Assembly (NCBI GenBank): GCA_036833805.1
Contig: DAITPA010000004.1
Location: 1 to 61,382, forward strand
Length of the DNA: 61,382 nucleotides
Reading direction: 5' to 3'
Origin: PALSA-1196 sp036833805
Lineage (GTDB): Bacteria > Pseudomonadota > Gammaproteobacteria > Steroidobacterales > Steroidobacteraceae
The notes beneath the pieces are model-generated. The model ran no database searches. It saw only the letters and a program-made list of their open reading frames with translations, and was not told the origin of the DNA. The translations under genes and the position numbers were made by a program. Below are positions 25,900 through 34,729 of the stretch, piece after piece. The first letter of the stretch is position 1; every line of letters begins with the position of its first letter.

Positions 25900-26647
25900 C
25901 GGCCACGAGCGCGTCACGCTGCTCGCGTGTCAGCTCGCGGAACTGACCGCGCGCAAGAGCGCGATCAAGGGATAACGGGCCAAAGCGTGTACGCAGCACG
26001 CGGCTGACGAGCGCCGCCTGACGCTCAAATAGTTGCCGTACGTCTTTGCCGCTGCCGCCATGCGCGACCAGCGAATACCAACGATTGGCGCCTTCCCCGC
26101 CCGCCGCTTCGCAGCTCTGCACCGCGAGCGACGTGCCGCGATCGAGAAGACCCGTGAGAATGCCCTGGTGCTGCAGGTCGGTGAGCTCGCCACGCACCCG
26201 TACGCTGAACTCACTCGTTAAGAGATGCGCCGCGCGCTGCAGGCGCATCGCAAGCTCACCATCCGAGGTCACAAGCTCAAGGCCGCCGTCGATGCGCGGC
26301 ATCGGACTCACGGCCACAAAGCGGCGCCCGCCTCGACCCGGCAAGCGGCTCATGATGCCGTCCTCGCCCGTCTCATCATCCGGCCGCCCGAGCGCCTGCC
26401 CGGGCGAGCGATGGCACAGAAAGACGCGCAACTCTGGGGCAATATGCCGGCGCACGACGCGGCCGTCGAGCCGCACTTGGTCGGCGGACCGCACACGCAC
26501 GCCCAGAGTGGCCTTATCGCCGTTGACGGTCAGCCGCCCGGCGCGAATCCACGTCTCGGCTTCGCGGCGCGATGCAAGCCCCAGCTGCGCCAAGACCTTC
26601 TGCAGACGTTCGGCGGGTTCCTCGCGCGGCGGTGCAGACTTGCGCAA
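25868..26647 (-). CDS. RluB-like S4/pseudouridine synthase protein, catalytic Asp missing
   Basis: A 259-residue homologue of RluB/RsuA pseudouridine synthases. The S4 RNA-binding domain is normal (ERLQKVLAQLGLASRREAET, then AGRLTVNGDKATLG), and the C-terminal VRQLFERQAALVSRVLRTRFG matches the family. The catalytic motif is not: where the family reads GRLDxxTxGLLLLTxDG, this one has SPMPRIDGGLELVTSDG (residues 114-130), aligned without gaps, so the nucleophilic Asp is Pro 117. The conserved Tyr of the next motif is Phe (SEFSVRVRG). The nearby Asp 120 is out of register. The gene ends the trpS-scpA-scpB run (five bases after scpB), the usual rluB place. An RNA-binding pseudoenzyme is my inference. 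Confidence 0.8.
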   Translation of the reverse strand: MRKSAPPREEPAERLQKVLAQLGLASRREAETWIRAGRLTVNGDKATLGVRVRSADQVRLDGRVVRRHIAPELRVFLCHRSPGQALGRPDDETGEDGIMSRLPGRGGRRFVAVSPMPRIDGGLELVTSDGELAMRLQRAAHLLTSEFSVRVRGELTDLQHQGILTGLLDRGTSLAVQSCEAAGGEGANRWYSLVAHGGSGKDVRQLFERQAALVSRVLRTRFGPLSLDRALARGQFRELTREQRDALVAAIAGSRSSSP

Positions 26648-26652
26648 CGCGA

Positions 26653-27354
26653 TCAGGAATCGAAATTGGGGCCGGACGCCACAAGTTCGCTCGCCTCGGA
26701 CGGGGAAGCCAAGTGCTCGTCATCCTCGCCACTGTCATCGTCCAAGAGCGCCGTCGCGGCGGGAGCGCCGCCGTCGGCGTCGGCAGTGCCGGACGTCGAG
26801 CCCAAATCGAGCTGCAGATTGACATCCGCCATCGCCGTCAGCGCCGCAAGCGGCGGCAACTCATCGAGTGTCTTCAATCCAAAGTAGTCGAGGAACTCGC
26901 GTGTCGTGCCTAATAGCTCAGGATGGCCCGGCACGTCGCGCTGACCCACGACTCGCACCCAGTTGCGCTCAATCAGCGTCTTTAGAATATTGGGGTTTAC
27001 CGCAACTCCGCGCACCGCCTCGATTTCGGCGCGTGTGATCGGCTGCCGATAAGCAATGAGTGCAAGAGTCTCGAGCAAGGCGCGCGAGAAGCGCGGCGGT
27101 CGCTCGGGCCAGAGCCGCGAGATTTCGCTCGCGAGCGCGCCGCGCACCTGTACGCGAAAGCCGCTCGCAGTCTCCTTCATCTCAATGCCACGTTCGGCGT
27201 AGTCCGCGCTCAAGGCAGCGAGCTGTATGCGCACCTCGCCGGCGCTCGGCCGCACGTGTTCATCGAACAATTGCGCGATCTGCTCGATCGTGAGCGGGCG
27301 GCCGCCCGCGAGCAATGCCGCTTCAATGACATTCTTCAGGTATGCCTCATTCAT
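26653..27354 (-). CDS. scpB: segregation and condensation protein B
   Basis: A 233-residue winged-helix subunit that, with ScpA, completes the Smc condensin. Family motifs: IEAALLAGGRPLTIEQIAQL, GFRVQVRGALASEISRLWPE, FSRALLETLALIAYRQPITR, EIEAVRGVAVNPNILKTLIE and GRTREFLDYFGL-like GTTREFLDYFGLKTLDELP. A long acidic Ala/Ser/Asp tail follows. Its ATG overlaps the scpA stop (ATGA), so the two subunits are coupled. Confidence 0.95.
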   Translation of the reverse strand: MNEAYLKNVIEAALLAGGRPLTIEQIAQLFDEHVRPSAGEVRIQLAALSADYAERGIEMKETASGFRVQVRGALASEISRLWPERPPRFSRALLETLALIAYRQPITRAEIEAVRGVAVNPNILKTLIERNWVRVVGQRDVPGHPELLGTTREFLDYFGLKTLDELPPLAALTAMADVNLQLDLGSTSGTADADGGAPAATALLDDDSGEDDEHLASPSEASELVASGPNFDS

Positions 27355-28271
27355 GGGCTGACCTCATCAGCAGGAGAACTCTCAACCAAGCGTAAGGTAG
27401 CGGGCGCGAGCGCTGCGCGCACGTGCAGCGGTGCGAAGAGCTGCGACTGCACGATCTCGATCAAGCCCTCACGCACAAGCTCAAGGATCGCGACAAAGGT
27501 GACCGTCACGCCCATCCGTCCCTCCTCGGCATGAAACAGCTCCGTGAAAGCAACGAAACGGCTGCCCGCGAGTGTGGAGAGAATCTGCGTCATGCGCTCG
27601 CGCACCGACAGGCGTTCGCGCTGCACATGGTGGCGCGCGAAAAACTCCGCCCGCACGACGACTTCCTTGAACGCGACCAGCATCTCCTGCAGGGTTGTCT
27701 GCGGCAGAAGCTGCACGACCTTTCTGTCCTTGACGTCGGCGCTTGCGTCCCAGACGTCGCGTTCCAGACGCGGCAAACGATCGATACTTTCCGCGGCGCT
27801 CTTGAAGCGCTCATATTCCTGCAGCCGGCGCACGAGTTCCGCGCGCGGGTCAATATCGCCCTCTTCGCCATTTAACTGTGGCCGCGGCAGCAGCATCCGG
27901 GATTTGATCTCGGCAAGCGTTGCGGCCATCACGAGATACTCGCCCGCAAGCTCGAGCTGCAGTTCCTGCATGAGCTCGATGTACTGCACGTACTGCCGAG
28001 TGATCTCAGCAATAGGGATGTCGAGGATTGCAAGGTTACGGCGGCGGATGAGATACAACAGCAGGTCGAGCGGTCCCTCGAAGGCCTCAAGAAACACCTC
28101 GAGCGCCTGCGGCGGGATGTAGAGGTCGCGCGGCAACTCCATCACCGGCTCACCGTTTACGACCGCAAACGTCATCTCCACCTGCTCCGGAGACGCTGCG
28201 GCGGCAGGCGCTGGCGCGAGCTCGTTCGAGGTCACGAGCGTCAACTCGGGTTTCACGACAGTTCTCCTCAT
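27351..28271 (-). CDS. scpA: segregation and condensation protein A
   Basis: The kleisin subunit (306 residues) that bridges Smc heads. The hallmark FEGPLDLLLYLIRRRNLAIL is at residues 69-88, then EITRQYVQYIELMQELQLEL and EYLVMAATLAEIKSRMLLPR; the C-terminal winged helix (VTVTFVAILELVREGLIEIV) is intact. It has a 60-residue Ala/Pro-rich N-terminal extension. Its start overlaps the trpS stop by four bases. Smc itself is encoded 6 kb away at 34730-38230. Confidence 0.95.
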   Translation of the reverse strand: MRRTVVKPELTLVTSNELAPAPAAAASPEQVEMTFAVVNGEPVMELPRDLYIPPQALEVFLEAFEGPLDLLLYLIRRRNLAILDIPIAEITRQYVQYIELMQELQLELAGEYLVMAATLAEIKSRMLLPRPQLNGEEGDIDPRAELVRRLQEYERFKSAAESIDRLPRLERDVWDASADVKDRKVVQLLPQTTLQEMLVAFKEVVVRAEFFARHHVQRERLSVRERMTQILSTLAGSRFVAFTELFHAEEGRMGVTVTFVAILELVREGLIEIVQSQLFAPLHVRAALAPATLRLVESSPADEVSP

Positions 28272-29482
28272 CCGGCGCGCAAGTGCATCGCCCGACGCAC
28301 ATCCTCCAAGGTCTGGCGCGCGACCTCGCGCGCCTTCTCCTCGCCCTCCGCAACGATATCGCGGATGAGCTCGGGATGCTCCTCGAATTCCTGTCCGCGC
28401 CGGCGCATGGCGGCCACTTCCTCGACGATTTTGTCTATGAGCGGCTGTTTGCAGTCAAGGCAGCCAATAGCGGCGCTGCGGCAGCCCGCACTCGCCCATT
28501 GGCGCGTCGCCTCGTCCGAGTAGATCTGGTGCAGATCCCAAACAGGACACTTCTCCGGATCACCCGGATCGGTGCGCCGCACGCGCGCCGGATCGGTCTG
28601 CATGGCGCGCAGCTTCTGCGTCACCAGCTCAGGATCTTCGCGCAGCCCTATGGTATTGCCATAGGACTTGGACATCTTGCGGCCATCGAGGCCCGGAACC
28701 TTTGGCGCTGCGGTCAGGAGCACTTGTGGCTCAGGCAGAATACTCACTCCGGATCCTTCGAGGTACCCCAAAAGCCGTTCGCGGTCGGCGACCGTGATAC
28801 GGTTGTTGCTCTGCACGAGTGCCCGCGCACGCTCGAGCGATGGCGCATCGCCCGTCTCCTGAAATTTGCGGCGCAATTGTCGGTAGGCGGTGGAGTTGCG
28901 CCCACCGAGACTTTTGACCGCACGCTCCGCCTTCGCCTCAAAATCCGTCTCGCGGCCGTAAATATGATTGAAGCGCCGTGCGATCTCGCGCGTCACTTCC
29001 ACGTGCGCGGCCTGATCCTCGCCCACCGGTACGAAGGCCGGGCGGTACAGGAGGATATCGGCGCTCTGCAGCACCGGATAGCCGAGAAAGCCGTAGGTCG
29101 CGAGATCCTTCTCCTTGAGCTCGGCCTGCTGATCTTTGTACGTCGGCACGCGCTCGAGCCAGCCGAGCGGCGTGATCATCGACAAGAGAAGGTGGAGCTC
29201 AGCGTGCTCGGGCACGTGCGACTGGATGAAAAGCGTCGCAACGCCGGGATTGAGCCCGGCCGCAAGCCAGTCGATGAGCACGTCACGGATGTACTCCTGC
29301 AGTCTCGCCGTGTCATCGTAGCCGGTGGTCAGCGCGTGCCAGTCAGCGACGAAGAAATAGCACTCGTACTGGTATTGCAGCTCCACCCAATTGCGCAGCG
29401 CGCCGTGGAAGTTGCCCAGATGTAGGGGCCCGGTCGGGCGCATGCCTGACAGCACCCGCCGTGTACCCGCGATGGCGCTCAT
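28268..29482 (-). CDS. trpS: tryptophan--tRNA ligase
   Basis: A class Ic aminoacyl-tRNA synthetase of 404 residues. The HIGH-type motif is GPLHLGNFHG, KMSKS is intact (GRKMSKSYGNTIGL), and the active-site segments FFVADWHALTT and PVLQSADILLYRP are present. It has the longer form with an insertion of about 60 residues (RAVKSLGGRNSTAYRQL and so on) found in many pseudomonad-like enzymes. It leads the scpA-scpB genes, and is preceded by yciO at 82 bases. Confidence 0.95.
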   Translation of the reverse strand: MSAIAGTRRVLSGMRPTGPLHLGNFHGALRNWVELQYQYECYFFVADWHALTTGYDDTARLQEYIRDVLIDWLAAGLNPGVATLFIQSHVPEHAELHLLLSMITPLGWLERVPTYKDQQAELKEKDLATYGFLGYPVLQSADILLYRPAFVPVGEDQAAHVEVTREIARRFNHIYGRETDFEAKAERAVKSLGGRNSTAYRQLRRKFQETGDAPSLERARALVQSNNRITVADRERLLGYLEGSGVSILPEPQVLLTAAPKVPGLDGRKMSKSYGNTIGLREDPELVTQKLRAMQTDPARVRRTDPGDPEKCPVWDLHQIYSDEATRQWASAGCRSAAIGCLDCKQPLIDKIVEEVAAMRRRGQEFEEHPELIRDIVAEGEEKAREVARQTLEDVRRAMHLRAG

Positions 29483-29564
29483 GGCATCCCCAGCGTCAGA
29501 ACGGGTATTCGCAAGTCGAGGTCACGTCGGGTACAAAGGCAGCGGCGATTATAGCCCAGGCGCA

Positions 29565-30200
29565 TCAGGCGCGTGGCGCGCCTGTAATTGCCGCAATCGC
29601 GCCCTTGCCGACGCGCACCACCAGCGGCGGGCTGACCGCGAGGTCGACGACGGTTGTCGGCTCGACACCGCAATTTCCGCCGTCGAGCACGGCATCGATC
29701 TCATGCTCGAGCCGCGCACGAATTTCCTGACCATCCGTGAGCGGCAGAGCATCCCCGGGCAGCATCAACGTCGAACTCATGAGCGGCTCACCGAGCTCCG
29801 CCAGGAGGAGCAGCGGCACCGAATGGTCAGGGATGCGGATGCCGATCGTGCGGCGGCGCTCGTGCTGCAGCCGCCGCGGCGTCTCGGTCGTCGCCGGAAG
29901 CAGGAACGTATACGGGCCTGGAGTACAGGCCTTGATGAGCCGGAATTGCCAGGTATCAAGTTTTGCAAAACGCCCGACGTCGGCAAGATTGCGGCATACC
30001 AGTGTGAAATGATGATGACGGTCTGCTTGGCGGATTCGCCGCACGCGCTCGAGTGCGTCTTTGTCGCCGATATGACAGCCGAGCGCATAGCAGGAATCGG
30101 TGGGATAGGCGATAACGCCGCCCGCGCGCACGATATCCGCCGCACGGCGGATAAGCCGCGCCTGCGGGGTTGTGGGGTGCAATTCAAAGTACTGACTCAC
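29565..30200 (-). CDS. yciO: Sua5/YciO/YrdC-family protein (YciO-like)
   Basis: A 211-residue member of the fold that makes threonylcarbamoyl-AMP for tRNA t6A. It has QARLIRRAADIVRAGGVIAY, PTDSCYALGC, the RIRQADRHHHFTLVCRNL loop, PGPYTFLLPATTETPRRL and GIRIPDH. The starting SQYFELHPTTPQ and its place before trpS/scpA fit the YciO branch, not TsaC, so its role in t6A is uncertain. The HHHF where the canonical KxxxxPL occurs also suggests YciO. Divergent from yciB. Confidence 0.88.
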   Translation of the reverse strand: MSQYFELHPTTPQARLIRRAADIVRAGGVIAYPTDSCYALGCHIGDKDALERVRRIRQADRHHHFTLVCRNLADVGRFAKLDTWQFRLIKACTPGPYTFLLPATTETPRRLQHERRRTIGIRIPDHSVPLLLLAELGEPLMSSTLMLPGDALPLTDGQEIRARLEHEIDAVLDGGNCGVEPTTVVDLAVSPPLVVRVGKGAIAAITGAPRA

Positions 30201-30267
30201 GGTGGATGCCCTATCAGCTATGATACGCGGCCTTTGCCGGGGCCCGCCGGCTCACATATGGACATCA

Positions 30268-30822
30268 ATGCAGGCATTGCTCGAGTTCGCACCGCTCGCC
30301 GCCTTCTTCGTCGCCTACAAGGCGGCCGGGTTGTACGTCGCAACGGCGGCTCTCATGGTGTCGATGGCCTTGCTCTTGATCGCCGACTACGTGCGCAGCC
30401 GTCGCGTGCCGCCGATGCACCTCTTGAGCGCCGTGCTCGTGTTTGCCTTCGGCACGGCGACGCTGGTGCTGCACAACCAGCGTTTCATTCAGTGGAAGCC
30501 CACGGTATTTTTCTGGCTCGCGAGCCTCGCGTTTCTCGGCAGCTTCTGGATCGGCAAGCAGCCTCTCGCGCAGCGCTTCTTGGCAGCTGCGCTCGGCGGC
30601 GAGACGCGCGTCGAACCGTCGGTCTGGCGGCGACTCAACTGGCTGTGGATCGTCTTCTATATCTTCCTCGGCTTCTTGAACCTCGCCGTGGCGTTCAACG
30701 CGAGCGAGCGCGCCTGGGTCAACTTCAAAGTCATTGGCTTGACGCTGGCAAACTTCGTCTTCGTCGGTGCGCAGATCCTCTGGCTTTCACGGCGCAGCGC
30801 CGCCGCGGTGCAGCGCGCATGA
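30268..30822 (+). CDS. yciB: inner-membrane septation protein YciB
   Basis: A 184-residue protein with five to six membrane helices (LLEFAPLAAFFVAYKAAGLY; ATAALMVSMALLLIADYV; LLSAVLVFAFGTATLVLHN) and the conserved FIQWKPTVFFWLASLAFLG and VNFKVIGLTLANFVFV. YciB (IspA) family proteins affect septation and envelope integrity; the mechanism is unsettled. I start at ATG 30268; a longer frame from 30202 is not family-like. It overlaps the bolA-like gene by ATGA. Confidence 0.93.
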   Translation: MQALLEFAPLAAFFVAYKAAGLYVATAALMVSMALLLIADYVRSRRVPPMHLLSAVLVFAFGTATLVLHNQRFIQWKPTVFFWLASLAFLGSFWIGKQPLAQRFLAAALGGETRVEPSVWRRLNWLWIVFYIFLGFLNLAVAFNASERAWVNFKVIGLTLANFVFVGAQILWLSRRSAAAVQRA

Positions 30823-31094
30823 GCGCCGAACGCGTCGCACGGCTGCGCGCGGCTCTCGAGCAGGAGCTTGCGCCGTTGGCGCTCGACATCAGTGACGACA
30901 GCGCCGCACACGCCGGACACGCCGGTGCGCGCGAGGGCGGGCACTTTCGCGTGCGCCTCGTGAGCGCGGCGTTTCGCGGCCGTCCGCAGCTCGAGCGCCA
31001 TCGCCTGGTGTACGCCGCAGTTGCGGACCTCATGCGCGGCGACGTGCACGCCTTGAACATCCGCGCCCTGACTCCAGAAGAAGTTACTTCATGA
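30819..31094 (+). CDS. BolA-family protein
   Basis: A 91-residue protein in another frame from yciB, starting at the ATGA overlap. It has the family pattern RLRAALEQELAPLALDISDD, a histidine-rich loop, GGHFRVRLVSAAFRGRPQLE, RHRLVYAAVADLM and ALNIRALTPEE. BolA/IbaG proteins bind [2Fe-2S] clusters with monothiol glutaredoxins through His. The short GGHF-RG form is closer to BolA of yciB neighbourhoods than to E. coli IbaG. No glutaredoxin is encoded nearby. Confidence 0.9.
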   Translation: MSAERVARLRAALEQELAPLALDISDDSAAHAGHAGAREGGHFRVRLVSAAFRGRPQLERHRLVYAAVADLMRGDVHALNIRALTPEEVTS

Positions 31095-31122
31095 TCATTG
31101 TATAACTTACTGAGATATAAAC

Positions 31123-31998
31123 ATGTTCTATACCCGAATTATCGTTGTGTGCACGCTTGCGGCGCTTGCCGCCTGTCAGCCCAAGGGAGCGCCGAGCGCG
31201 CCCACGAGCACCTCTTCCGCCGCGAGCAGTTCCGCAAGCACGACGCCTGCCGCACCCGCCAGCCCGAATGCCGGGCCGGTCGCGATCGTCAACGGCACGC
31301 CGATCGAGCGCGACGCATTTGATTTCTACGCCCAGGGCCTCGCGGGCAAGAGCTCGGTGAGCGAACTCACGCCGGAGCAGCGCCAGCAGGCACTCGACAA
31401 TCTGGTTCGCGCGCAGGTCATCGCTCAGGAAGCGAAGAAGGAAGGCATCGACAAGGAACCCGCGACAGCCTCGCTGTTGCAGCTCTCGCAGCTGAATGTC
31501 CTGCAGCAAGCCCTGTCCGATCGCTATCTGAAGGACAAGAAACCGACCGAGCAAGAGGAACGCGCCGAGTATGAAACTCAAGTCGGCCTCTTGCCGCACC
31601 AGGAATACCACGTGCATCACATATTGGTCGCGACCGAGGGCTTCGCGCGCAAGCTCATTGGCGAGCTTGAAAAAGGCGCCAACTTCAGCGACGTCGCCAA
31701 GCGAGAATCTATGGACCCGTCAAAGACCAATGGCGGCGATATCGGCTGGTTGACGCCGGACCGCATCATGAAACCGTTCGCCGACGCCATGGTGTCACTC
31801 AAGAAAAACGAGTACACGCACAAGCCGGTTCAGACCCAGTACGGCTGGCACATCATTCGCCTCGAGGACATACGCGACGTCACGCCGCCGACTTTTGATC
31901 AAGTCCGTCAGAGGCTCGAGCAAGTCGTGCAGGCGAAGAAATTCAAGGCCTACACAGACGGGCTCATGAAGAACGCGCAGATCGAAAAGAAGATCTAG
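31123..31998 (+). CDS. peptidyl-prolyl isomerase lipoprotein (parvulin)
   Basis: A 291-residue lipoprotein: VVCTLAALAAC ends in the lipobox LAAC, followed by a Ser/Ala/Pro-rich linker. The N-terminal chaperone-like part (VAIVNGTPIERDAFDFYAQG) and the parvulin domain (YHVHHILVATEGFARKLIGE; GANFSDVAKRESMDPS; GGDIGWLTPDRIMKPFADAM; QTQYGWHIIRLEDIR) are clear. It is likely a periplasmic folding factor like PpiC/SurA, anchored to a membrane. The upstream 28 bases are AT-rich (TTGTATAA) and may carry a promoter. Confidence 0.92.
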   Translation: MFYTRIIVVCTLAALAACQPKGAPSAPTSTSSAASSSASTTPAAPASPNAGPVAIVNGTPIERDAFDFYAQGLAGKSSVSELTPEQRQQALDNLVRAQVIAQEAKKEGIDKEPATASLLQLSQLNVLQQALSDRYLKDKKPTEQEERAEYETQVGLLPHQEYHVHHILVATEGFARKLIGELEKGANFSDVAKRESMDPSKTNGGDIGWLTPDRIMKPFADAMVSLKKNEYTHKPVQTQYGWHIIRLEDIRDVTPPTFDQVRQRLEQVVQAKKFKAYTDGLMKNAQIEKKI

Positions 31999-32023
31999 TA
32001 CGCGCCGCCATCAGGGCGTTCGC

Positions 32024-34018
32024 TTAAGACTTAAGGAGATCAAGAAACGCCTGCTCATCGAGGAGGCGCACGCCAAGCTGCGTCGCCTTTGCAAGCTTCG
32101 AGCCGGGCTCCGCGCCATGCACGAGATAGGATGTCTTGGCGGAGACGCTGGCGGAGACCTTGGCGCCGAGCGTGCGCAGGCGCTCCTGCGCAGCCTCGCG
32201 AGTCATGCTCGCAAGCGTCCCCGTGACGACGAAGCTCATACCGGCTAGGCGCGTGCCGGCCGCGGGCGCGCTTTGCATATCGCTCCAATGCACGCCCTGC
32301 TCGCGCAGCCGCGCAAGCACGCTGCGATGTGTATTTGACGCCAGAAACACCACCACGTGCTCAGCGACGATCGGCCCGACATCGGGCACCGCTTCGATAG
32401 CGGCGGCATCGGCTGACATAAGCTTCTCGAGGCTGCCGAAGTGACGCGCCAGAGAAAGCGCCGTCGCCTCGCCGACATCGCGGATCCCGAGCGCAAATAA
32501 GAACCGCGGCAGCGTGGTCGACTTACTGCGCGCCAGTGCCTGCACGAGCTTTGCCGCCGACTTCTCGCCCATGCGCTCCAACCCGGAAAGCTTATCCACC
32601 GTCAAAGAATAGAAGTCGGCGGGCGTCGTCACGAGTTCGCGTTCGACCAGTTGCTCAATGAGCTTGTCGCCAAGCCCTTCAATATCCAGCGCGCGCCGGC
32701 TCGCAAAGTGCGCGAGCGCCTCCTGACGCTGCGCACGGCAGGAAAATCCCCCGGTGCAGCGCGCCGCGGCTTCACCTGCGACACGCAGCACGGGCGAGTT
32801 GCACACCGGACAGTGAGCCGGCAGCAGCACGGGCTTCGCAGCCGCGGGCCGACGCTCGATCAGCACCCGTACGACTTCGGGGATGACATCGCCCGCGCGG
32901 CGCACCACGACCGTATCGCCGATACGAATATCATTGCGCTCAATCTCATCCATGTTGTGCAGGGTTACGTTACTCACTGTCGCACCGCCTACGAACACCG
33001 GTCGCAGTCGTGCAACCGGGGTCAGCGCGCCCGTACGGCCCACCTGAAAATCTACGCTTTGCAGTTGTGTCACCTCCTCCTCTGCCGGGAACTTGTGCGC
33101 CAGCGCCCAACGCGGCTCGCGCGATACGAACCCCAGAAGTTCCTGGTCGTCACGGCGGTCCACTTTGTAGACCACGCCGTCAATCTGATAGGGAAGCAGC
33201 GCGCGCCGTGCGGCAAGCGCCGCGTAATATTCAAGACAGCCGGCCAGTCCATGCACGAGATGCGCTTCGCCGCTGGTGCGCAGACCGAGCTTGCGCAGCA
33301 GTGCCAGCAGCTCGCTGTGGCGCTCGGGAAGCTTTACCCCTGCAACTTCCCCGACGCCGTAGAAAAACACTTCAAGCGGACGCTGCGCGCTGATTCGCGC
33401 ATCGAGCTGGCGCAGCGCGCCGGCGGCGGCATTGCGCGGATTGACGAACAGTCTCTCGCCATGCTCGCGCGCCGCGTCGTTCATGCGGCGGAAGCCCGCG
33501 AGTGGCATGAAAACCTCGCCGCGCGCCTCAAACAGCGGCGGCGCGCGCCCCTCGAGCACGAGCGGCACCGAGCGGATGGTGCGCACGTTCGCCGTGACAT
33601 CCTCGCCCGTTGCACCGTCGCCGCGGGTCGCGGCGCGCACGAGCCGTCCCTTCTCGTAACTTAAGGTGATGGCGAGCCCGTCGAGTTTGGGCTCGGCCAT
33701 GTAGTCAATATCCGCCACCGCTTGCAGCCGCTCGCGCACCCGGCGGTCAAAATCGGCCACCTCGTCCGCGGAAAATGCATTGCGCAGCGACAGCATCGGC
33801 ACGCGATGCTGCACGGCATGAAATTGCGGTGCCGCCGCGCCGCTGACGCGCTGCGTCGGCGAATCCGCCGTCACGATCTCGGGATGCTTCCCCTCGAGCG
33901 CGACGAGCTCCTGCATCAACCGATCGTACTCGGCGTCCGGAACCTGCGGATCGTCGAGCACGTAGTAGCGGTAATTCAAGGCTGCGAGCTGCGCGCGCAG
34001 CTCGTCGGCGCGTTTCAC
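32024..34018 (-). CDS. ligA: NAD-dependent DNA ligase
   Basis: A 664-residue replicative DNA ligase. Features in order: NAD-binding Ia domain (NYRYYVLDDPQVPDAEYDRL), adenylation Lys in AEPKLDGLAITLSYE, the nucleotide loops ATRGDGATGEDVTANVRTI, an OB fold, a Cys4 zinc finger (CPVCNSP ... ARCTGGFSC), helix-hairpin-helix repeats (GLGDKLIEQL; VPDVGPIVAE) and a C-terminal BRCT domain ending in FLDLLKS. It overlaps zipA by four bases (ATGA). Confidence 0.97.
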   Translation of the reverse strand: MKRADELRAQLAALNYRYYVLDDPQVPDAEYDRLMQELVALEGKHPEIVTADSPTQRVSGAAAPQFHAVQHRVPMLSLRNAFSADEVADFDRRVRERLQAVADIDYMAEPKLDGLAITLSYEKGRLVRAATRGDGATGEDVTANVRTIRSVPLVLEGRAPPLFEARGEVFMPLAGFRRMNDAAREHGERLFVNPRNAAAGALRQLDARISAQRPLEVFFYGVGEVAGVKLPERHSELLALLRKLGLRTSGEAHLVHGLAGCLEYYAALAARRALLPYQIDGVVYKVDRRDDQELLGFVSREPRWALAHKFPAEEEVTQLQSVDFQVGRTGALTPVARLRPVFVGGATVSNVTLHNMDEIERNDIRIGDTVVVRRAGDVIPEVVRVLIERRPAAAKPVLLPAHCPVCNSPVLRVAGEAAARCTGGFSCRAQRQEALAHFASRRALDIEGLGDKLIEQLVERELVTTPADFYSLTVDKLSGLERMGEKSAAKLVQALARSKSTTLPRFLFALGIRDVGEATALSLARHFGSLEKLMSADAAAIEAVPDVGPIVAEHVVVFLASNTHRSVLARLREQGVHWSDMQSAPAAGTRLAGMSFVVTGTLASMTREAAQERLRTLGAKVSASVSAKTSYLVHGAEPGSKLAKATQLGVRLLDEQAFLDLLKS

Positions 34019-34716
34019 GGCGGCGCATCCGCAGGCGGTGCTGCAGCGCCGGCAAGTTCCGCACGCATAATGGCGATGCGTGCCGCAGTGAGTGCATCAC
34101 CGCGCTCATCCTGCAGCGCGCCCTGCAGACGCTCGTTCAATTGGCGCGCGCTCGAGAGCAATTCCTCGAAAGCCTGCGGCGCCGGCAACGGCCCCGGCAG
34201 GACGGCGAAAACATTGAGCCCGCCGTAGCGCTGCGTATCCATCGTCGCAAGATCGAAGTTTCCGGGCTGCGTCAAACTCGCGGCGCTCAAAACGGCGCGC
34301 GCGTCGCTGCCCGCCTTGTGAAATATTGACAGCCGCCCGTGCACGAAGCCCTGCGCTGACAATGCTTGCCGCAACGTCCGCCCCGCGAAGCGCTCGCGCG
34401 GCGCGAGGATGCGCAGCGTCAGAATGCGGCGCGCCTCCTCCGGAGGCCACTCCACGATCGGCGCGGCCGGCAGCGGCGTTGCGAGGATCGGCGCCGGCGG
34501 CACGTCAACGGCAACCAGCTCCGGATCGTTGCCGATGTGCATAACCGGCAGATCGCGCACCGGCTCGCGCGCCCGAATCGGCGGCAGCGCAAGCTGCGGC
34601 TCACGATGTTCAGCGCCATCGCGCGGCGCCTGCCGCGGGCGGCGCAGCTCCCACCACGCGAGCGCAGCAATAAACAGCGCCCCGAGTGTCAGGAGTATCC
34701 AGCGCAGTTGCGACAT
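34015..34716 (-). CDS. zipA: cell division protein ZipA
   Basis: A short (233-residue) ZipA that anchors FtsZ to the membrane. The N-terminal helix is ILLTLGALFIAALAWWEL; a charged linker of about 75 residues follows, shorter than in E. coli (328 residues in all); the C-terminal FtsZ-binding domain is recognisable from LTLRILAPRERFAGRTLRQA, GRLSIFHKAG, PGNFDLATMDTQRYGGLNVF and ALQDERGDALT. It lies 13 bases after smc and overlaps ligA, the standard smc-zipA-ligA set. Confidence 0.92.
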   Translation of the reverse strand: MSQLRWILLTLGALFIAALAWWELRRPRQAPRDGAEHREPQLALPPIRAREPVRDLPVMHIGNDPELVAVDVPPAPILATPLPAAPIVEWPPEEARRILTLRILAPRERFAGRTLRQALSAQGFVHGRLSIFHKAGSDARAVLSAASLTQPGNFDLATMDTQRYGGLNVFAVLPGPLPAPQAFEELLSSARQLNERLQGALQDERGDALTAARIAIMRAELAGAAAPPADAPP

Positions 34717-34729
34717 GGCGCCCTTGCCG

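Noticed and set aside
28283..29425. Long plus-strand open frame of 380 codons
   Set aside because: It mirrors trpS, whose protein has all synthetase motifs; the antisense product is His/Arg/Leu-rich with no family likeness, as expected in high-GC DNA.
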